Made by a program: the position numbers and the translations under genes
In this document: positions 41,202 to 50,290 of the stretch, piece after piece
Layout: the number at the start of each line of letters is the position of its first letter
Numbering within the stretch: the first letter of the stretch is position 1
Notes under the pieces: model-generated
What the model was told of the DNA's origin: nothing
Databases searched by the model: none
What the model saw: the letters and a program-made list of their open reading frames with translations, nothing else
Source: Microbacterium sp. Root166
GTDB lineage: Bacteria; Actinomycetota; Actinomycetes; Actinomycetales; Microbacteriaceae
DNA length: 64,000 bases
NCBI RefSeq assembly: GCF_001427145.1
Contig: NZ_LMGL01000001.1
Coordinates: 310,823 to 374,822, forward strand
Direction of reading: 5' to 3'

Positions 41202-42713
41202 TCAGAGGCCCTGAGCGAGTCGGTAGTACGCCTGGTTCCACCGCAGTTCGCGCTGGAAGCCGCGCACGGTGGTGTCGTCGTCGATGACGACGAGCTCGGT
41301 CTTGGCGATCTCGGCGAAGTCGCGGAAGACGTCGATGCCCACGGCCGTCGTCATGACGGTGTGGTGGGCGGCGCCGGCGGCGAGCCAGCAGGCGGCGGAG
41401 GTGGCGAAGTCCGGTGCCGGCTCCCACACCGCGCGGCCGACCGGGAGGTTGGGCAGGTCGGGGGCGTCGACGTTCTGCACCACGTTGGCGACGAGGCGGA
41501 AGCGGTCGCGCATGTCGCTCATGGCCACCACGAGGGCTGGGCCGGGGTCGGCGGTGAAGACCAGACGCACGGGGTCGTCCTTGCCGCCGATGCCCAGCTG
41601 GTGGACCTCGAGGCGCGGCTTGGCGGTCGTGAGCGAGGGCGAGACCTCGAGCATGTGGGCGCCGAGGATGCGCTCCGAGCCGGGGACGAGGTCGTAGGTG
41701 TAGTCCTCCATGAGGCTCGCACCGCCGGGCAGGCCGGAGCCCATCACGTTGGCGACGCGCACAAGGATCGCGGTCTTCCAATCGCCCTCGGCGCCGAAGC
41801 CGTAGCCCTCGGCCATGAGCCGCTGCACCGCGAGACCCGGAAGCTGCTTGAGCGTGCCGAGGTCCTCGAAGGACGTGGTGAAGGCGCCGAAGCCGCCCTC
41901 CTCGAGGAAGGAGCGCAGGCCCAGCTCGATGGCGGCGCCGTCGCGCAGCGACTGGTGCCGGTCAGCGCCGGGGCGCAGCTCGTCGGCCACGTCGTACGCC
42001 TCGAGGTACTCGGCGACGAGGGCGTCGACATCCGCGTCGGAAGCCGCATCGACGGCCTCGACGAGCTCGTTCACGCCCCACGTGTTGACCTGCACGCCGA
42101 AGCGCAGCTCGGCCTCGGTCTTGTCGCCCTCGGTGACCGCGACGTAGCGCATGTTGTCGCCGAAGCGGGCGAGCTTGAGCGTGCGGGCGGCGGCCCAGCC
42201 GGCGGCGGCGCGCTCCCAGTCCTCGACCTGCTGCAGCACGGCCGGGTTGGAGACGTGGCCGACGACGGTCTTGCGCGCCACGCCCAGACGGGTCTGTATG
42301 TAGCCGAACTCGCGGTCGCCGTGCGCGGCCTGGTTCAGGTTCATGAAGTCGAAGTCGATGTCGGCCCAGGGCAGCTCGACATTGGCCTGCGTGTGCAGGT
42401 GCAGGAGCGGCTTCTGCAGGGCGTCCAGGCCCGCGATCCACATCTTCGCCGGGCTGAAGGTGTGCATCCACGCGATCACGCCGATCACGTCGTCACGCGA
42501 GTTCACCTCGAGCGCCAGGCGGCGGATCGAGTCGCTGTCCTTGAGGACCGGCTTCCAGACGACCTTCACCGGCATCCCGCCGAGGCCGTCGGCCACCGCC
42601 TGCGACTGCGTCGCCACCTGCTGGAGCGTCTCCTCGCCGTAGAGGTTCTGGCTGCCGGTGACGAACCACACCTCGTACGAGTCGAGGGAGGTGGCGAGTG
42701 GCTGACGGGTCAT
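41202..42713 (-). CDS. araA: L-arabinose isomerase
   Basis: A 503-residue enzyme converting L-arabinose to L-ribulose. The N-terminal signature [21 protein letters not shown] is diagnostic, and the metal-binding Glu and His residues lie in the [20 protein letters not shown] and [17 protein letters not shown] regions. Length matches the family. A ribosome binding site of moderate strength precedes the ATG. It is the third catabolic gene of the operon (order araD, araB, araA), 42 bases after araB. Confidence 0.97.
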   Translation of the reverse strand: MTRQPLATSLDSYEVWFVTGSQNLYGEETLQQVATQSQAVADGLGGMPVKVVWKPVLKDSDSIRRLALEVNSRDDVIGVIAWMHTFSPAKMWIAGLDALQKPLLHLHTQANVELPWADIDFDFMNLNQAAHGDREFGYIQTRLGVARKTVVGHVSNPAVLQQVEDWERAAAGWAAARTLKLARFGDNMRYVAVTEGDKTEAELRFGVQVNTWGVNELVEAVDAASDADVDALVAEYLEAYDVADELRPGADRHQSLRDGAAIELGLRSFLEEGGFGAFTTSFEDLGTLKQLPGLAVQRLMAEGYGFGAEGDWKTAILVRVANVMGSGLPGGASLMEDYTYDLVPGSERILGAHMLEVSPSLTTAKPRLEVHQLGIGGKDDPVRLVFTADPGPALVVAMSDMRDRFRLVANVVQNVDAPDLPNLPVGRAVWEPAPDFATSAACWLAAGAAHHTVMTTAVGIDVFRDFAEIAKTELVVIDDDTTVRGFQRELRWNQAYYRLAQGL

Positions 42714-42755
42714 GACGGTGTCCTTTTGGATCTTGCGGGGGAGGGAGTGAACGGG

Positions 42756-44372
42756 TCAGAGCGCCTGCACGGCGGATCGCACCACGGCGAGTCCGTCGCG
42801 ATAGCGCGAAAGGTAGGCGGCGAAGCCGGGGACGTCTTCGGGGTCGGGCTCCACGGTGTGGACCTGCGCGCCGGCGAAGACGCGGTCGCGGAGGAAGCCG
42901 TCGAGATCCTGCTCCGCTGCCGCGGACAGGTAGGCGGCCAGCACCGCGATGCCCCACGCACCGCCCTCGGATGCCGTCTCGGCGACGACGACCGGAGCAT
43001 CGAGCGAGCCGGCGAGGAAGCGCTGGGCGACACCCGCGGTGCGGAACATGCCGCCGTGCGCGAACATGCGGTCGAGCTTCACGCCCTCGTCCGCGAGCAC
43101 CCGCATGCCGAGGCTCAGCGTGCCGAAGACGCCGTAGATCTGCGCGCGCATGAAGTTCGCGAGCGTCAGCCGGCTGTCGGGAGTGCGCACGAACAGCGGC
43201 CGCCCCTCGGACATGCCGGCGATCGGCTCGCCCGCGAGGTGGTTGTAGGCGAGCAGCCCGCCGGCGTCGGGGTCGCCGTCGAGGGCCTCTCTGAACAGCG
43301 CCTCGAAGACGTCGTCCGACTTCAGGTCGCCTCCGCTGACCCCGGCGAACCGCGCGAACAGGCCGACCCAGGCGGCGAGCTCGCTCGCGCCGTTGTTGCA
43401 GTGCACCATCGCGACCGGGTCTCCCGCCGGAGTCGTGACGATATCGAGTTCGTGGTGGACGTTCGCCAGCGGCTGTTCGAGCACGACCATCGCGAAGATG
43501 CTCGTGCCCGCACTGACGTTGCCGGTGCGCGGCGCTACCGCGCAGGTGGCCACCATGCCGGTGCCGGCGTCGCCCTCGGGCGGACAGAGCGGGATGCCGG
43601 ACTGAAGCACGCCGGAAGGATCGAGCAGCGCCGCTCCCGCAGGCGTCAGCTCGCCGGCCGACTGGCCTGCGGTCAGCACCTCGGGCAGAAGGTCCGCGAC
43701 GTGCAGGCCGGGGGCCCGCTCGCCGACGAGGGAGTCGAACTTGCCGAGCATCGCGGCGTCGTAACCGCCGGTGGCGGGATCGATCGGGAACATGCCAGAG
43801 GCATCGCCGACGCCGAGCACCTTGCGGTCGGTGAGCTTCCAGTGCACGTAGCCCGCGAGGGTCGTGAGGAAGCGCACGTCCGAGACGTGAGGCTCCTCGT
43901 CGAGCACCGCCTGGTAGAGATGCGCGATCGACCACCGCAGCGGGATGTTCACGCCGAACAGCTCGGACAGCACGCCGGACGCGCGCCCGGTCGTGGTGTT
44001 GCGCCAGGTCCGGAACGGCACCTGCAGTTCGCCTGAGTCGTCGAAGGCCAGGTAGCCGTGCATCATCGCCGAGACGCCGATGGCCCCGACCGTCGTCAGC
44101 GTCGCGTCGTGCCGCTCGTCGACATCGGCCGCCAGGTCGGCGAACGCCGCCCGCAGCCCGCTCCACACGGCATCCAGCGAATACGTCCACACGCGGTCCT
44201 CGAACTGGTTCTCCCACTCGTGGCTGCCCACGGCGAGGACCGTCGACGGATCGTCGGCCAGCACGAGGCAGGCCTTGATCCGCGTCGAGCCGAGCTCGAT
44301 GCCGAGCGCGGTCCGGCCATCGCGGATCGCGGCGGCCGCGGCATCCGCAGTCGTCTGCGCCTGTTCCGTCAT
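42756..44372 (-). CDS. araB: L-ribulokinase (FGGY family)
   Basis: A 538-residue carbohydrate kinase that phosphorylates L-ribulose. The ATP-binding phosphate motif is GIELGSTRIKACLV, the sugar-binding region MHGYLAFDDSGELQVPFRTWRN, and the glycine-rich FGGY signature region lies near MFAHGGMFRTAGVAQRFLAG. Its sequence type is the one found in actinobacterial and Firmicute araDBA operons rather than the E. coli AraB type. The ATG overlaps the TGA of araD (ATGA). It acts in the cytoplasm between AraA and AraD. Confidence 0.92.
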   Translation of the reverse strand: MTEQAQTTADAAAAAIRDGRTALGIELGSTRIKACLVLADDPSTVLAVGSHEWENQFEDRVWTYSLDAVWSGLRAAFADLAADVDERHDATLTTVGAIGVSAMMHGYLAFDDSGELQVPFRTWRNTTTGRASGVLSELFGVNIPLRWSIAHLYQAVLDEEPHVSDVRFLTTLAGYVHWKLTDRKVLGVGDASGMFPIDPATGGYDAAMLGKFDSLVGERAPGLHVADLLPEVLTAGQSAGELTPAGAALLDPSGVLQSGIPLCPPEGDAGTGMVATCAVAPRTGNVSAGTSIFAMVVLEQPLANVHHELDIVTTPAGDPVAMVHCNNGASELAAWVGLFARFAGVSGGDLKSDDVFEALFREALDGDPDAGGLLAYNHLAGEPIAGMSEGRPLFVRTPDSRLTLANFMRAQIYGVFGTLSLGMRVLADEGVKLDRMFAHGGMFRTAGVAQRFLAGSLDAPVVVAETASEGGAWGIAVLAAYLSAAAEQDLDGFLRDRVFAGAQVHTVEPDPEDVPGFAAYLSRYRDGLAVVRSAVQAL

Positions 44373-45076
44373 CGCCGTTCGTCCCCGCTCTGGCCGTACA
44401 CGTTCTGGTACCGGTCGTAGAGGCTGTCGATGGCCTCCTGCGGGATGGGGATGAGCGGGCCGGCCTCACGGGCGACCTGCACCGTGCGCGCGACGTCCTC
44501 GACCATGACGGCGGCCTTGACCGCGTCCTTGGCCGATGTGCCGATCGTGAAGGGTCCATGGTTCTGCATCAGCACGGCGCGGCTGCGGTGGCCCGAGAGG
44601 GTCTCGACGATGCCCCGGCCGATCGAGTCGTCTCCGATGATCGCGAACGGCCCGATCGGGATGGGCCCGCCGAACTCGTCGGCCATCGCCGTGATCACGC
44701 ACGGGATCTCCTCGCCGCGTGCCGCCCACGCCACCGCGTAGGTGGAGTGCGTGTGCACCACTCCCCCGACCTCGGGCATGTTCCGGTACACGTAGGCGTG
44801 GGCCGCCGTGTCGCTCGAGGGACTGCGGTCGCTGCCGGGCGAACCCGGGATGACATTTCCGTCCAGGTCGCACAGGATCATGTTCTCGGGCGCGAGGTCG
44901 TCGTACGAGACGCCGGACGGCTTGATCACGAACAGGTCCGCGCCGGGCACGCGGCCCGAGACGTTCCCGCCGGTCCAGACCACCAGGCCGTAGCGGACGA
45001 GCTCACCGTGCAGCTTCGCGACGTCCTCACGGACGGCGTCGACAGATGCCTGGACCTCAGGCGTGAGCGCGGCCAT
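44369..45076 (-). CDS. araD: L-ribulose-5-phosphate 4-epimerase
   Basis: A 235-residue class II aldolase-fold epimerase making D-xylulose 5-phosphate. Zinc ligands are seen in VVHTHSTYAVAW and MQNHGPFTIG, and the phosphate-binding TGGNVSGR and KPSGVSYDDL segments are intact. ATG 45076 overlaps the permease stop by one base (TGATG), and its own end overlaps araB by four. It is placed directly after the transporter genes. Confidence 0.95.
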   Translation of the reverse strand: MAALTPEVQASVDAVREDVAKLHGELVRYGLVVWTGGNVSGRVPGADLFVIKPSGVSYDDLAPENMILCDLDGNVIPGSPGSDRSPSSDTAAHAYVYRNMPEVGGVVHTHSTYAVAWAARGEEIPCVITAMADEFGGPIPIGPFAIIGDDSIGRGIVETLSGHRSRAVLMQNHGPFTIGTSAKDAVKAAVMVEDVARTVQVAREAGPLIPIPQEAIDSLYDRYQNVYGQSGDERR

Positions 45077-46146
45077 CAGTCGGCCTTCCGCCGCGTGAGC
45101 GCGCGCTGCAGCAGCACGAACACGAGCAGGACCGCGCCGGTGATGATCGTGAGGTACTCGGGATTGATGGTGCCGTCCTTCGTGATGATGAGGCGCAGCG
45201 CCGCGATCACGAAGACGCCGACGACCGAGCCGAGCACGTAGCCGTAGCCGCCCGTGAGCAGCGTGCCGCCGATGACGACCGCCGCGATCGCATCGAGCTC
45301 CCAGCCGATACCGGTGACGTTCTGAGCCTTGCCGCCGACTTCGGCGGTGTACACGACCGCTGCCAGGCCGGCCAGTGCGCCCGAGATGATGTAGATCCCG
45401 ACGCGGGTCCGCGCGACCGGGAGGCCCATCAGTCCCGCCGACGACTCGTTGCCGCCGATCGCGTAGACCGTGCGGCCGCTGCGGCTGCGGTGCATGTAGA
45501 ACATGCCGCCGAGCACGACGAGCACGGCGATGATCAGACCGGGCGTGATCGTGAGGTCGTTGACCTTGGGTCCGTCGATGATCTTCCAGTCCGTGGCGAG
45601 CAGGTGGATCGGGGAGTCCTCGGGCGCCTGGACCGGCGTGGTCGAGAGGATCGATGCCAGTCCGCGCGCGAGGAACATCATCGCGAGCGTCGCGATGAAG
45701 GGCTGCACGTTGAAGTACTGGATCATGACGCCCGCGATCACGCCGAAGAGCGCTCCGAACAGGATCATGAGCAGCATCGAGGCCCAGCCGTTGATGCCGA
45801 TGTTCATGAGCATCACGCCGGCGACCGAGCTGAACGCGACGACCGCGCCGACGGACAGATCGATGCCGCCCGAGACGATCACGATCGTCATGCCGACGGC
45901 GAGGATGATCGTCGGCGCGAAGCTGATGAGCAGGCTCGACATCGTGCCCGCGTGGAAGACGCGGCCGTAGGCGACCTCGGCGTAGATGAGCATGCCGAAC
46001 AGCAGCACCAGGGCGGCGAGCGTGGGGATCAGCGTCTGATTGCGCTCCCACAGCCGCGACAGTGCAGCGCCGCTGGCGGTGTTCCTGCTCTCCGGCAGGT
46101 CGGGGATGGGGGGAACGGCATCGGCGAGCGTGCGTGAGGAGCTCAT
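45076..46146 (-). CDS. Sugar ABC permease, YjfF/RbsC type
   Basis: A 356-residue permease of the ribose/furanose (CUT2) class with eight to ten membrane segments, including the conserved GMTIVIVSGGIDLSVGAVVAFSSV and VVYTAEVGGKAQNVTGIGWELDAIAAVVIGGTLLTGG. The ATG at 46146 overlaps the TGA of the other permease (ATGA). CUT2 importers for furanoses such as YtfQRT-YjfF have two different permeases, as here. It probably carries arabinofuranose. Confidence 0.93.
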   Translation of the reverse strand: MSSSRTLADAVPPIPDLPESRNTASGAALSRLWERNQTLIPTLAALVLLFGMLIYAEVAYGRVFHAGTMSSLLISFAPTIILAVGMTIVIVSGGIDLSVGAVVAFSSVAGVMLMNIGINGWASMLLMILFGALFGVIAGVMIQYFNVQPFIATLAMMFLARGLASILSTTPVQAPEDSPIHLLATDWKIIDGPKVNDLTITPGLIIAVLVVLGGMFYMHRSRSGRTVYAIGGNESSAGLMGLPVARTRVGIYIISGALAGLAAVVYTAEVGGKAQNVTGIGWELDAIAAVVIGGTLLTGGYGYVLGSVVGVFVIAALRLIITKDGTINPEYLTIITGAVLLVFVLLQRALTRRKAD

Positions 46147-47228
46147 GCGACGACCTCCTTCGAGACGGGTGCGGCCGGTTCCGCTGCGGGCGGCGCGGGC
46201 GTGCTGGGCGTGCCCGGCGACTTCGCGCGGCCCATGGCCCACGAGCGCACCCGCTCGGACTGCAGCAGCACCAGGACGATGATGACGAGAGCCTTGAACG
46301 CCGGTGTCGCGGCGGCAGGGATGCCGAGGAACAGCACGGTCTTGTTCAGGGTCGCGATGAGGAGCGCACCGATCGTGGACCCCACGATGGAGAACTTCCC
46401 ACCGGCGAGCGACGTGCCTCCGATGACCACCGCGAGGATGGCGTCGAGCTCCATCAGGTTGCCGGTGCCGCCGACGCTCACCGTCATGACTTCCGAGACG
46501 CTGAACAGGCCGCCGACCGCCGCGAGTGCCGCCGAGAGGATGTAGACGCCGATCAGGATCGGGCGGGGACGGATGCCGGCGAGCCGGCTCGCGTGCGGGT
46601 TGATCCCGATCGACTCGATCATCAGTCCGAGCGCGGTGCGCCGCATCGCCAGGGCGATGAGCACGACGATCGCGATGGCGAGGACGAAGCTCGTCGGGAT
46701 GCCGAAGATCTGCCCGTTCGCGAGGAGGCGGAACGGCTCGTTCTTGGCGTCGGTGTTCTGGCCGCTCGTGATCACACGGGCGATGCCGCGCGCGGCGAGC
46801 ATCATGATCAGCGTCGTGATGAACGGCTGCAGCCCGACGACGGCGACCAGGAAGCCGTTGATGGCGCCGAGCACGATCGCGAGCGCGAGTGCGAGGCCGA
46901 TCGCGATCAGCATCTCGCCGACCGGCTGCGACCCGTCCATGCCCGACATGGTCTGCATGGCGACTGCCCCGCCGACCGCCATCATCGAGCCGACGGAGAG
47001 GTCGATTCCGCCCGTGGCGATGACGAAGGTCATGCCGAGGGCGATCATGATGATCGGCGCCGAGATGCGCAGGATGTCGAGGACGTTGCCGGTGAGCATC
47101 CCGGTCGTCGGGTTCACGCTGATCGCCAGGTATGCCGGATTCTTGATCGTGTTGATCAGCAGCAGCACCGCGATGCCCACGATCGCCCAGAACCAGGGCG
47201 TGCGCAGTGCGGACTTGACGCGATTCAT
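46143..47228 (-). CDS. Sugar ABC permease, YtfT/RbsC type
   Basis: A 361-residue permease of the CUT2 class, the partner of the downstream one. Conserved signatures are GMTFVIATGGIDLSVGSMMAVGGAV and GTGNLMELDAILAVVIGGTSLAGG. The start ATG at 47228 overlaps the ATPase stop (ATGA). The C-terminus has a Pro/Ala-rich cytoplasmic tail of about 35 residues not found in most homologues. Confidence 0.93.
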   Translation of the reverse strand: MNRVKSALRTPWFWAIVGIAVLLLINTIKNPAYLAISVNPTTGMLTGNVLDILRISAPIIMIALGMTFVIATGGIDLSVGSMMAVGGAVAMQTMSGMDGSQPVGEMLIAIGLALALAIVLGAINGFLVAVVGLQPFITTLIMMLAARGIARVITSGQNTDAKNEPFRLLANGQIFGIPTSFVLAIAIVVLIALAMRRTALGLMIESIGINPHASRLAGIRPRPILIGVYILSAALAAVGGLFSVSEVMTVSVGGTGNLMELDAILAVVIGGTSLAGGKFSIVGSTIGALLIATLNKTVLFLGIPAAATPAFKALVIIVLVLLQSERVRSWAMGRAKSPGTPSTPAPPAAEPAAPVSKEVVA

Positions 47229-48832
47229 GACGCGCTCCCTTCATGGTTGTCGGCGGTCTCTGCGGCGGTGACCTCTTCTGCGAGGGCCTCCGCGGTCTTC
47301 TCCGCCTCATCGCCCGACTCGGTGGCGATGACCGAGACGATGCTCTCGGCGGTGACTTCCGGTCCGTTGATGACCTCGCCCACCTTCTGATGATCCTTGA
47401 GGATGACGATCCGCTCGGAGAGCCGGACGACCTCCTCCAGCTCGGACGAGATGAAGACGACGCTCATGCCGCCCTCGGCGAGCTCGGCGACCGTCTCCTG
47501 GATGTCGGCCTTCGCGCCGACGTCGATGCCGCGCGTCGGCTCGTCGAGCAGGAGCAGATCGGGGTTCGTAGCGAGCCAGCGGCCGAGCAGCACCTTCTGC
47601 TGATTGCCGCCCGAGAGCAGGCGGATGGGGCGGTCGGGGTCGTTCGGCCGCACGCTGAAGCGCTCCATGTAGGTCTTGACCAGCTGGTCGACCTCGCGGG
47701 CGGGCACCCGGCGCATCCAGCCGCGGCGGGCCTGCACGGCGAGCATGATGTTCTCGCGGACGCTCAGATCGCCGACGATGCCGTCGTCGCGACGGCTCTC
47801 GGTCGAGTAGGCGATGCCCTGCGCGAGGCCGGCGACGGGAGTGTTCAGCGAGACCTTCTTGCCGCGCATGCGGGTCGTTCCGGTGTCGGCCTTGTCGGCG
47901 CCGGCGATGAGCCTGGCGAGCTCGGTGCGACCGGCCCCGAGGAGTCCGGCGAACCCGACGACCTCGCCGGCGTGGATCTCGAGATCCGTGGGCTCGATCG
48001 CTCCCTTGCGGCCGAGGTTCTCGGCCGCGAAGAGCGGAGTGACCGTGCGGTCGCGCTGCTGCGTCTGCCGGTTGGAGCCGAGGGCACGGAGGGCCTCGAA
48101 GTCCTTGCCGATCATCTTCGAGATGAGCTGCGTGCGGTCGAGGTCGCGTTTGAGGTACTCGCCGACGAACTGGCCGTTGCGCAGCACCGTGATGCGGTCG
48201 CTGATCGCGTAGACCTGGTCGAGGAAGTGGGAGACGAAGAGGATGGCGACGCCCTGGTCGCGGAGTCGGCGGATGACGCCGAACAGCACCTCGACCTCGT
48301 TCGCGTCGAGGCTCGAGGTCGGCTCGTCGAGGATGAGGACCTTGGAGTTGGTGACCATCGCGCGGCTGATGGCGACGAGCTGCTGGATCGCGATGGAGAT
48401 CGACGACAGGGGAGCTCGCGGGTCGAGGTCGCCGAGACCCATGCGGGCGAGGGCTTCGGTGGCACGGGCGTAGGTCTTGCGCCAGTTGATGCCGGTCCAG
48501 TCGTGCACCTCGTGCCCGAGCATGACATTCTCACCGATGGTGAGGTTCGTGCACAGGTTGACCTCCTGGTAGACCGTGGAGATCCCTGCGGCCTGTGCGG
48601 ATGCCGTGCCGTTGAAGTGGCGGACCTTGCCGGCGACGACGATCTCGCCGGAGTCGATCTGGTAGACGCCGGTGAGCGCCTTGATGAGGGTGGACTTGCC
48701 GGCGCCGTTCTCACCCATGAGGGTGTGGACTTCGCCGGGGAGCAGCCGGAAGCTGACGTCGTCGAGCGCCTTCACTCCTGGGAAGGTGATGGACGCGTTG
48801 CGGACCTCGACGATCGCGATCGGTTCGATCAT
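47225..48832 (-). CDS. Sugar ABC transporter ATP-binding protein, double-domain (YtfR/RbsA type)
   Basis: A 535-residue ATPase with two nucleotide-binding halves. The first has Walker A GENGAGKST and Walker B VLILDEPTSSLD. The second has the degenerate P-loop GAGRTELARLIAG, the signature LLSGGNQQKVLLGRWLA and Walker B LLLLDEPTRGID. The degenerate second P-loop is typical of CUT2 ATPases. MIEPIAIVEV at 48832 is the chosen start. A Glu/Ala-rich tail of about 40 residues follows the second domain. It energises the two permeases. Confidence 0.95.
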   Translation of the reverse strand: MIEPIAIVEVRNASITFPGVKALDDVSFRLLPGEVHTLMGENGAGKSTLIKALTGVYQIDSGEIVVAGKVRHFNGTASAQAAGISTVYQEVNLCTNLTIGENVMLGHEVHDWTGINWRKTYARATEALARMGLGDLDPRAPLSSISIAIQQLVAISRAMVTNSKVLILDEPTSSLDANEVEVLFGVIRRLRDQGVAILFVSHFLDQVYAISDRITVLRNGQFVGEYLKRDLDRTQLISKMIGKDFEALRALGSNRQTQQRDRTVTPLFAAENLGRKGAIEPTDLEIHAGEVVGFAGLLGAGRTELARLIAGADKADTGTTRMRGKKVSLNTPVAGLAQGIAYSTESRRDDGIVGDLSVRENIMLAVQARRGWMRRVPAREVDQLVKTYMERFSVRPNDPDRPIRLLSGGNQQKVLLGRWLATNPDLLLLDEPTRGIDVGAKADIQETVAELAEGGMSVVFISSELEEVVRLSERIVILKDHQKVGEVINGPEVTAESIVSVIATESGDEAEKTAEALAEEVTAAETADNHEGSAS

Positions 48833-48953
48833 GGCTTCTTCATTCCTCTTTGCTGCGGGGAATCCGTACTGGATGGAGACGAGCACGAGCGGGGGCCGCC
48901 GGAACGGCAACCCCCGCTCGCATCACTTCTCGTCTAGTCGAGACTGGGCTGGA

Positions 48954-49961
48954 TCAGAAGCCCTTGCCCTCTTCGATCGCGGCCTGAGCGGCCTCGGGCG
49001 AGTTGAACGTCTCACCCTCGACGATGATGGTCTTCTCGACGTCGTCGCCCGCGAGTGCGTCGTTGACCGCCTGGACGGCCAGGTCGCCGAAGAACGGGTT
49101 GTACTGAGCGACGAAGCTCAGCTCACCGGCGGCGAGCGCCTCGAGCGCCGGCGTGGTGCCGTCGATCGTGGCGATCTTGACGTCGGTGCCCGGGGTGAGG
49201 CCGGCGGCCGTCACTGCGGCGGCAGCGCCGATGCCCATCTCGTCGTTCTGAGCGAAGATGAACTGCAGGTCGGGGTTCTCGCGCAGCACGGTCTCGATGA
49301 CCGACTTGCCCTCGTCAGCGGTCCAGTTGGCGGTCTGAGCGCCGATCTTGTTCCAGCCGTCCTTGCCCTCGATGACGGCCTCGAAGCCCTCGTTGCGCTC
49401 GTTGACGACCGAGAGGCCGGGAACGCCCTCGAGCGTGAAGTAGTTCGCGCCCTCCGGGAAGCTCTCGACAGCCCACTCGCCGACGGTGCCGGCGACGTTC
49501 ACGTTGTCGGGGGCGATGCGGGTGACGTAGAGCTCGTCGCTGGCGTCGACACCACGGTCGAGCAGGATGACGGGGATCTCGGCCTCCTGGGCGAGCTCGA
49601 GCGAGTCCTCCCAGCCGGAAGCCTCGGTCGCGGTGAGGAGGATCACGTCGACCTCGTCGTTCACGAACGTCGCGAACGCGTCGAGCTGCGACTTCTGGTC
49701 GGTCGGGCTCGCCGCGGGAGCGTACTTCAGGTCGAAGCCGGCGTCCTGCGTGAACGCGTCCTTGATCGCCTGCTCGTTGGCATCGCGCCAGCCGCCCTCG
49801 GGGCCGACCGCGACGAAGCCGACCGTCGTGAGGTCGTCCCCACCGGTGTCGCCCGAGTCGGTGTCGCCGTTGCCGCCGCCGGCGCAACCGGCGAGACCCA
49901 GGGCGAGCGCCCCAGCGCCGACGAAGCCGATAAGGCCGAGCATCCGCTTCTTGTTAGCCAT
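48954..49961 (-). CDS. Furanose-binding lipoprotein of the CUT2 importer (YtfQ type)
   Basis: A 335-residue binding protein with a lipobox (GLAGC at about residue 26) followed by a Gly/Asp linker. The mature part resembles E. coli YtfQ: VGFVAVGPEGGWRDANEQAIKD, VDVILLTATEASGWEDSL and IPVILLDRGVD. YtfQ binds furanose sugars, so with araDBA in the same operon L-arabinofuranose is the probable ligand. The ATG at 49961 has AAGGAGGAG seven bases upstream. It is the first gene of the operon. The 49962-50290 interval ahead holds the promoter, two operators and the regulator's terminator. Confidence 0.92.
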   Translation of the reverse strand: MANKKRMLGLIGFVGAGALALGLAGCAGGGNGDTDSGDTGGDDLTTVGFVAVGPEGGWRDANEQAIKDAFTQDAGFDLKYAPAASPTDQKSQLDAFATFVNDEVDVILLTATEASGWEDSLELAQEAEIPVILLDRGVDASDELYVTRIAPDNVNVAGTVGEWAVESFPEGANYFTLEGVPGLSVVNERNEGFEAVIEGKDGWNKIGAQTANWTADEGKSVIETVLRENPDLQFIFAQNDEMGIGAAAAVTAAGLTPGTDVKIATIDGTTPALEALAAGELSFVAQYNPFFGDLAVQAVNDALAGDDVEKTIIVEGETFNSPEAAQAAIEEGKGF

Positions 49962-50051
49962 GTCTTCTCCTCCTTGAGACTCCCCGACGCTCTCGGTCGG
50001 GGAGGAAGTCCCTGTGCCCCAGGCGGGACACTCTCGGGTGTGTGCGAGACC

Positions 50052-50080
50052 ATTGTGCGCGCTAACATCGCTCCGCGCAA
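50052..50080 (-). promoter_or_regulatory. Arabinose operon promoter with overlapping operator
   Basis: Minus-strand TTGCGC (50080-50075), 17 bases, CACAAT (50057-50052). The palindrome variant TGTTAGCGCGCACA (50067-50054 on the minus strand) covers the spacer and the -10 box. Transcription would start about 85 bases before the binding-protein ATG. Confidence 0.75.
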
Positions 50081-50107
50081 CTAAATCCACGAGATTCGTT
50101 ACGATCC

Positions 50108-50121
50108 CGTTACCGCGAACA
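50108..50121. promoter_or_regulatory. Upstream LacI-type operator of the arabinose operon
   Basis: CGTTACCGCGAACA, 11 of 14 bases matching TGTTAGCGCTAACA, centred 54 bases from the promoter-proximal operator, about five helical turns, so a repressor tetramer could bridge the two. Confidence 0.55.
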
Positions 50122-50257
50122 TTAACAGCCCGTCACCGTCGGCGGAAGTCCGGCTGGGAGCGCTCCCCCGTCGAGGTGGCTTTGCTCGCCTGGAGCGGTT
50201 TGTCGAACCGTCGCGAACGGTCGCCGGCCCGGCGCTCAGCCGACCACACGCGACGGA

Positions 50258-50289
50258 CCGGTACGCGTTCGGGGTGACCGGCGTACCGG
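50258..50289 (-). terminator. Terminator of the arabinose lacI gene
   Basis: Nine-base perfect stem CCGGTACGC (50258-50266) with GCGTACCGG (50281-50289), directly after the lacI stop codon on the minus strand. Confidence 0.6.
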
Positions 50290-50290
50290 G

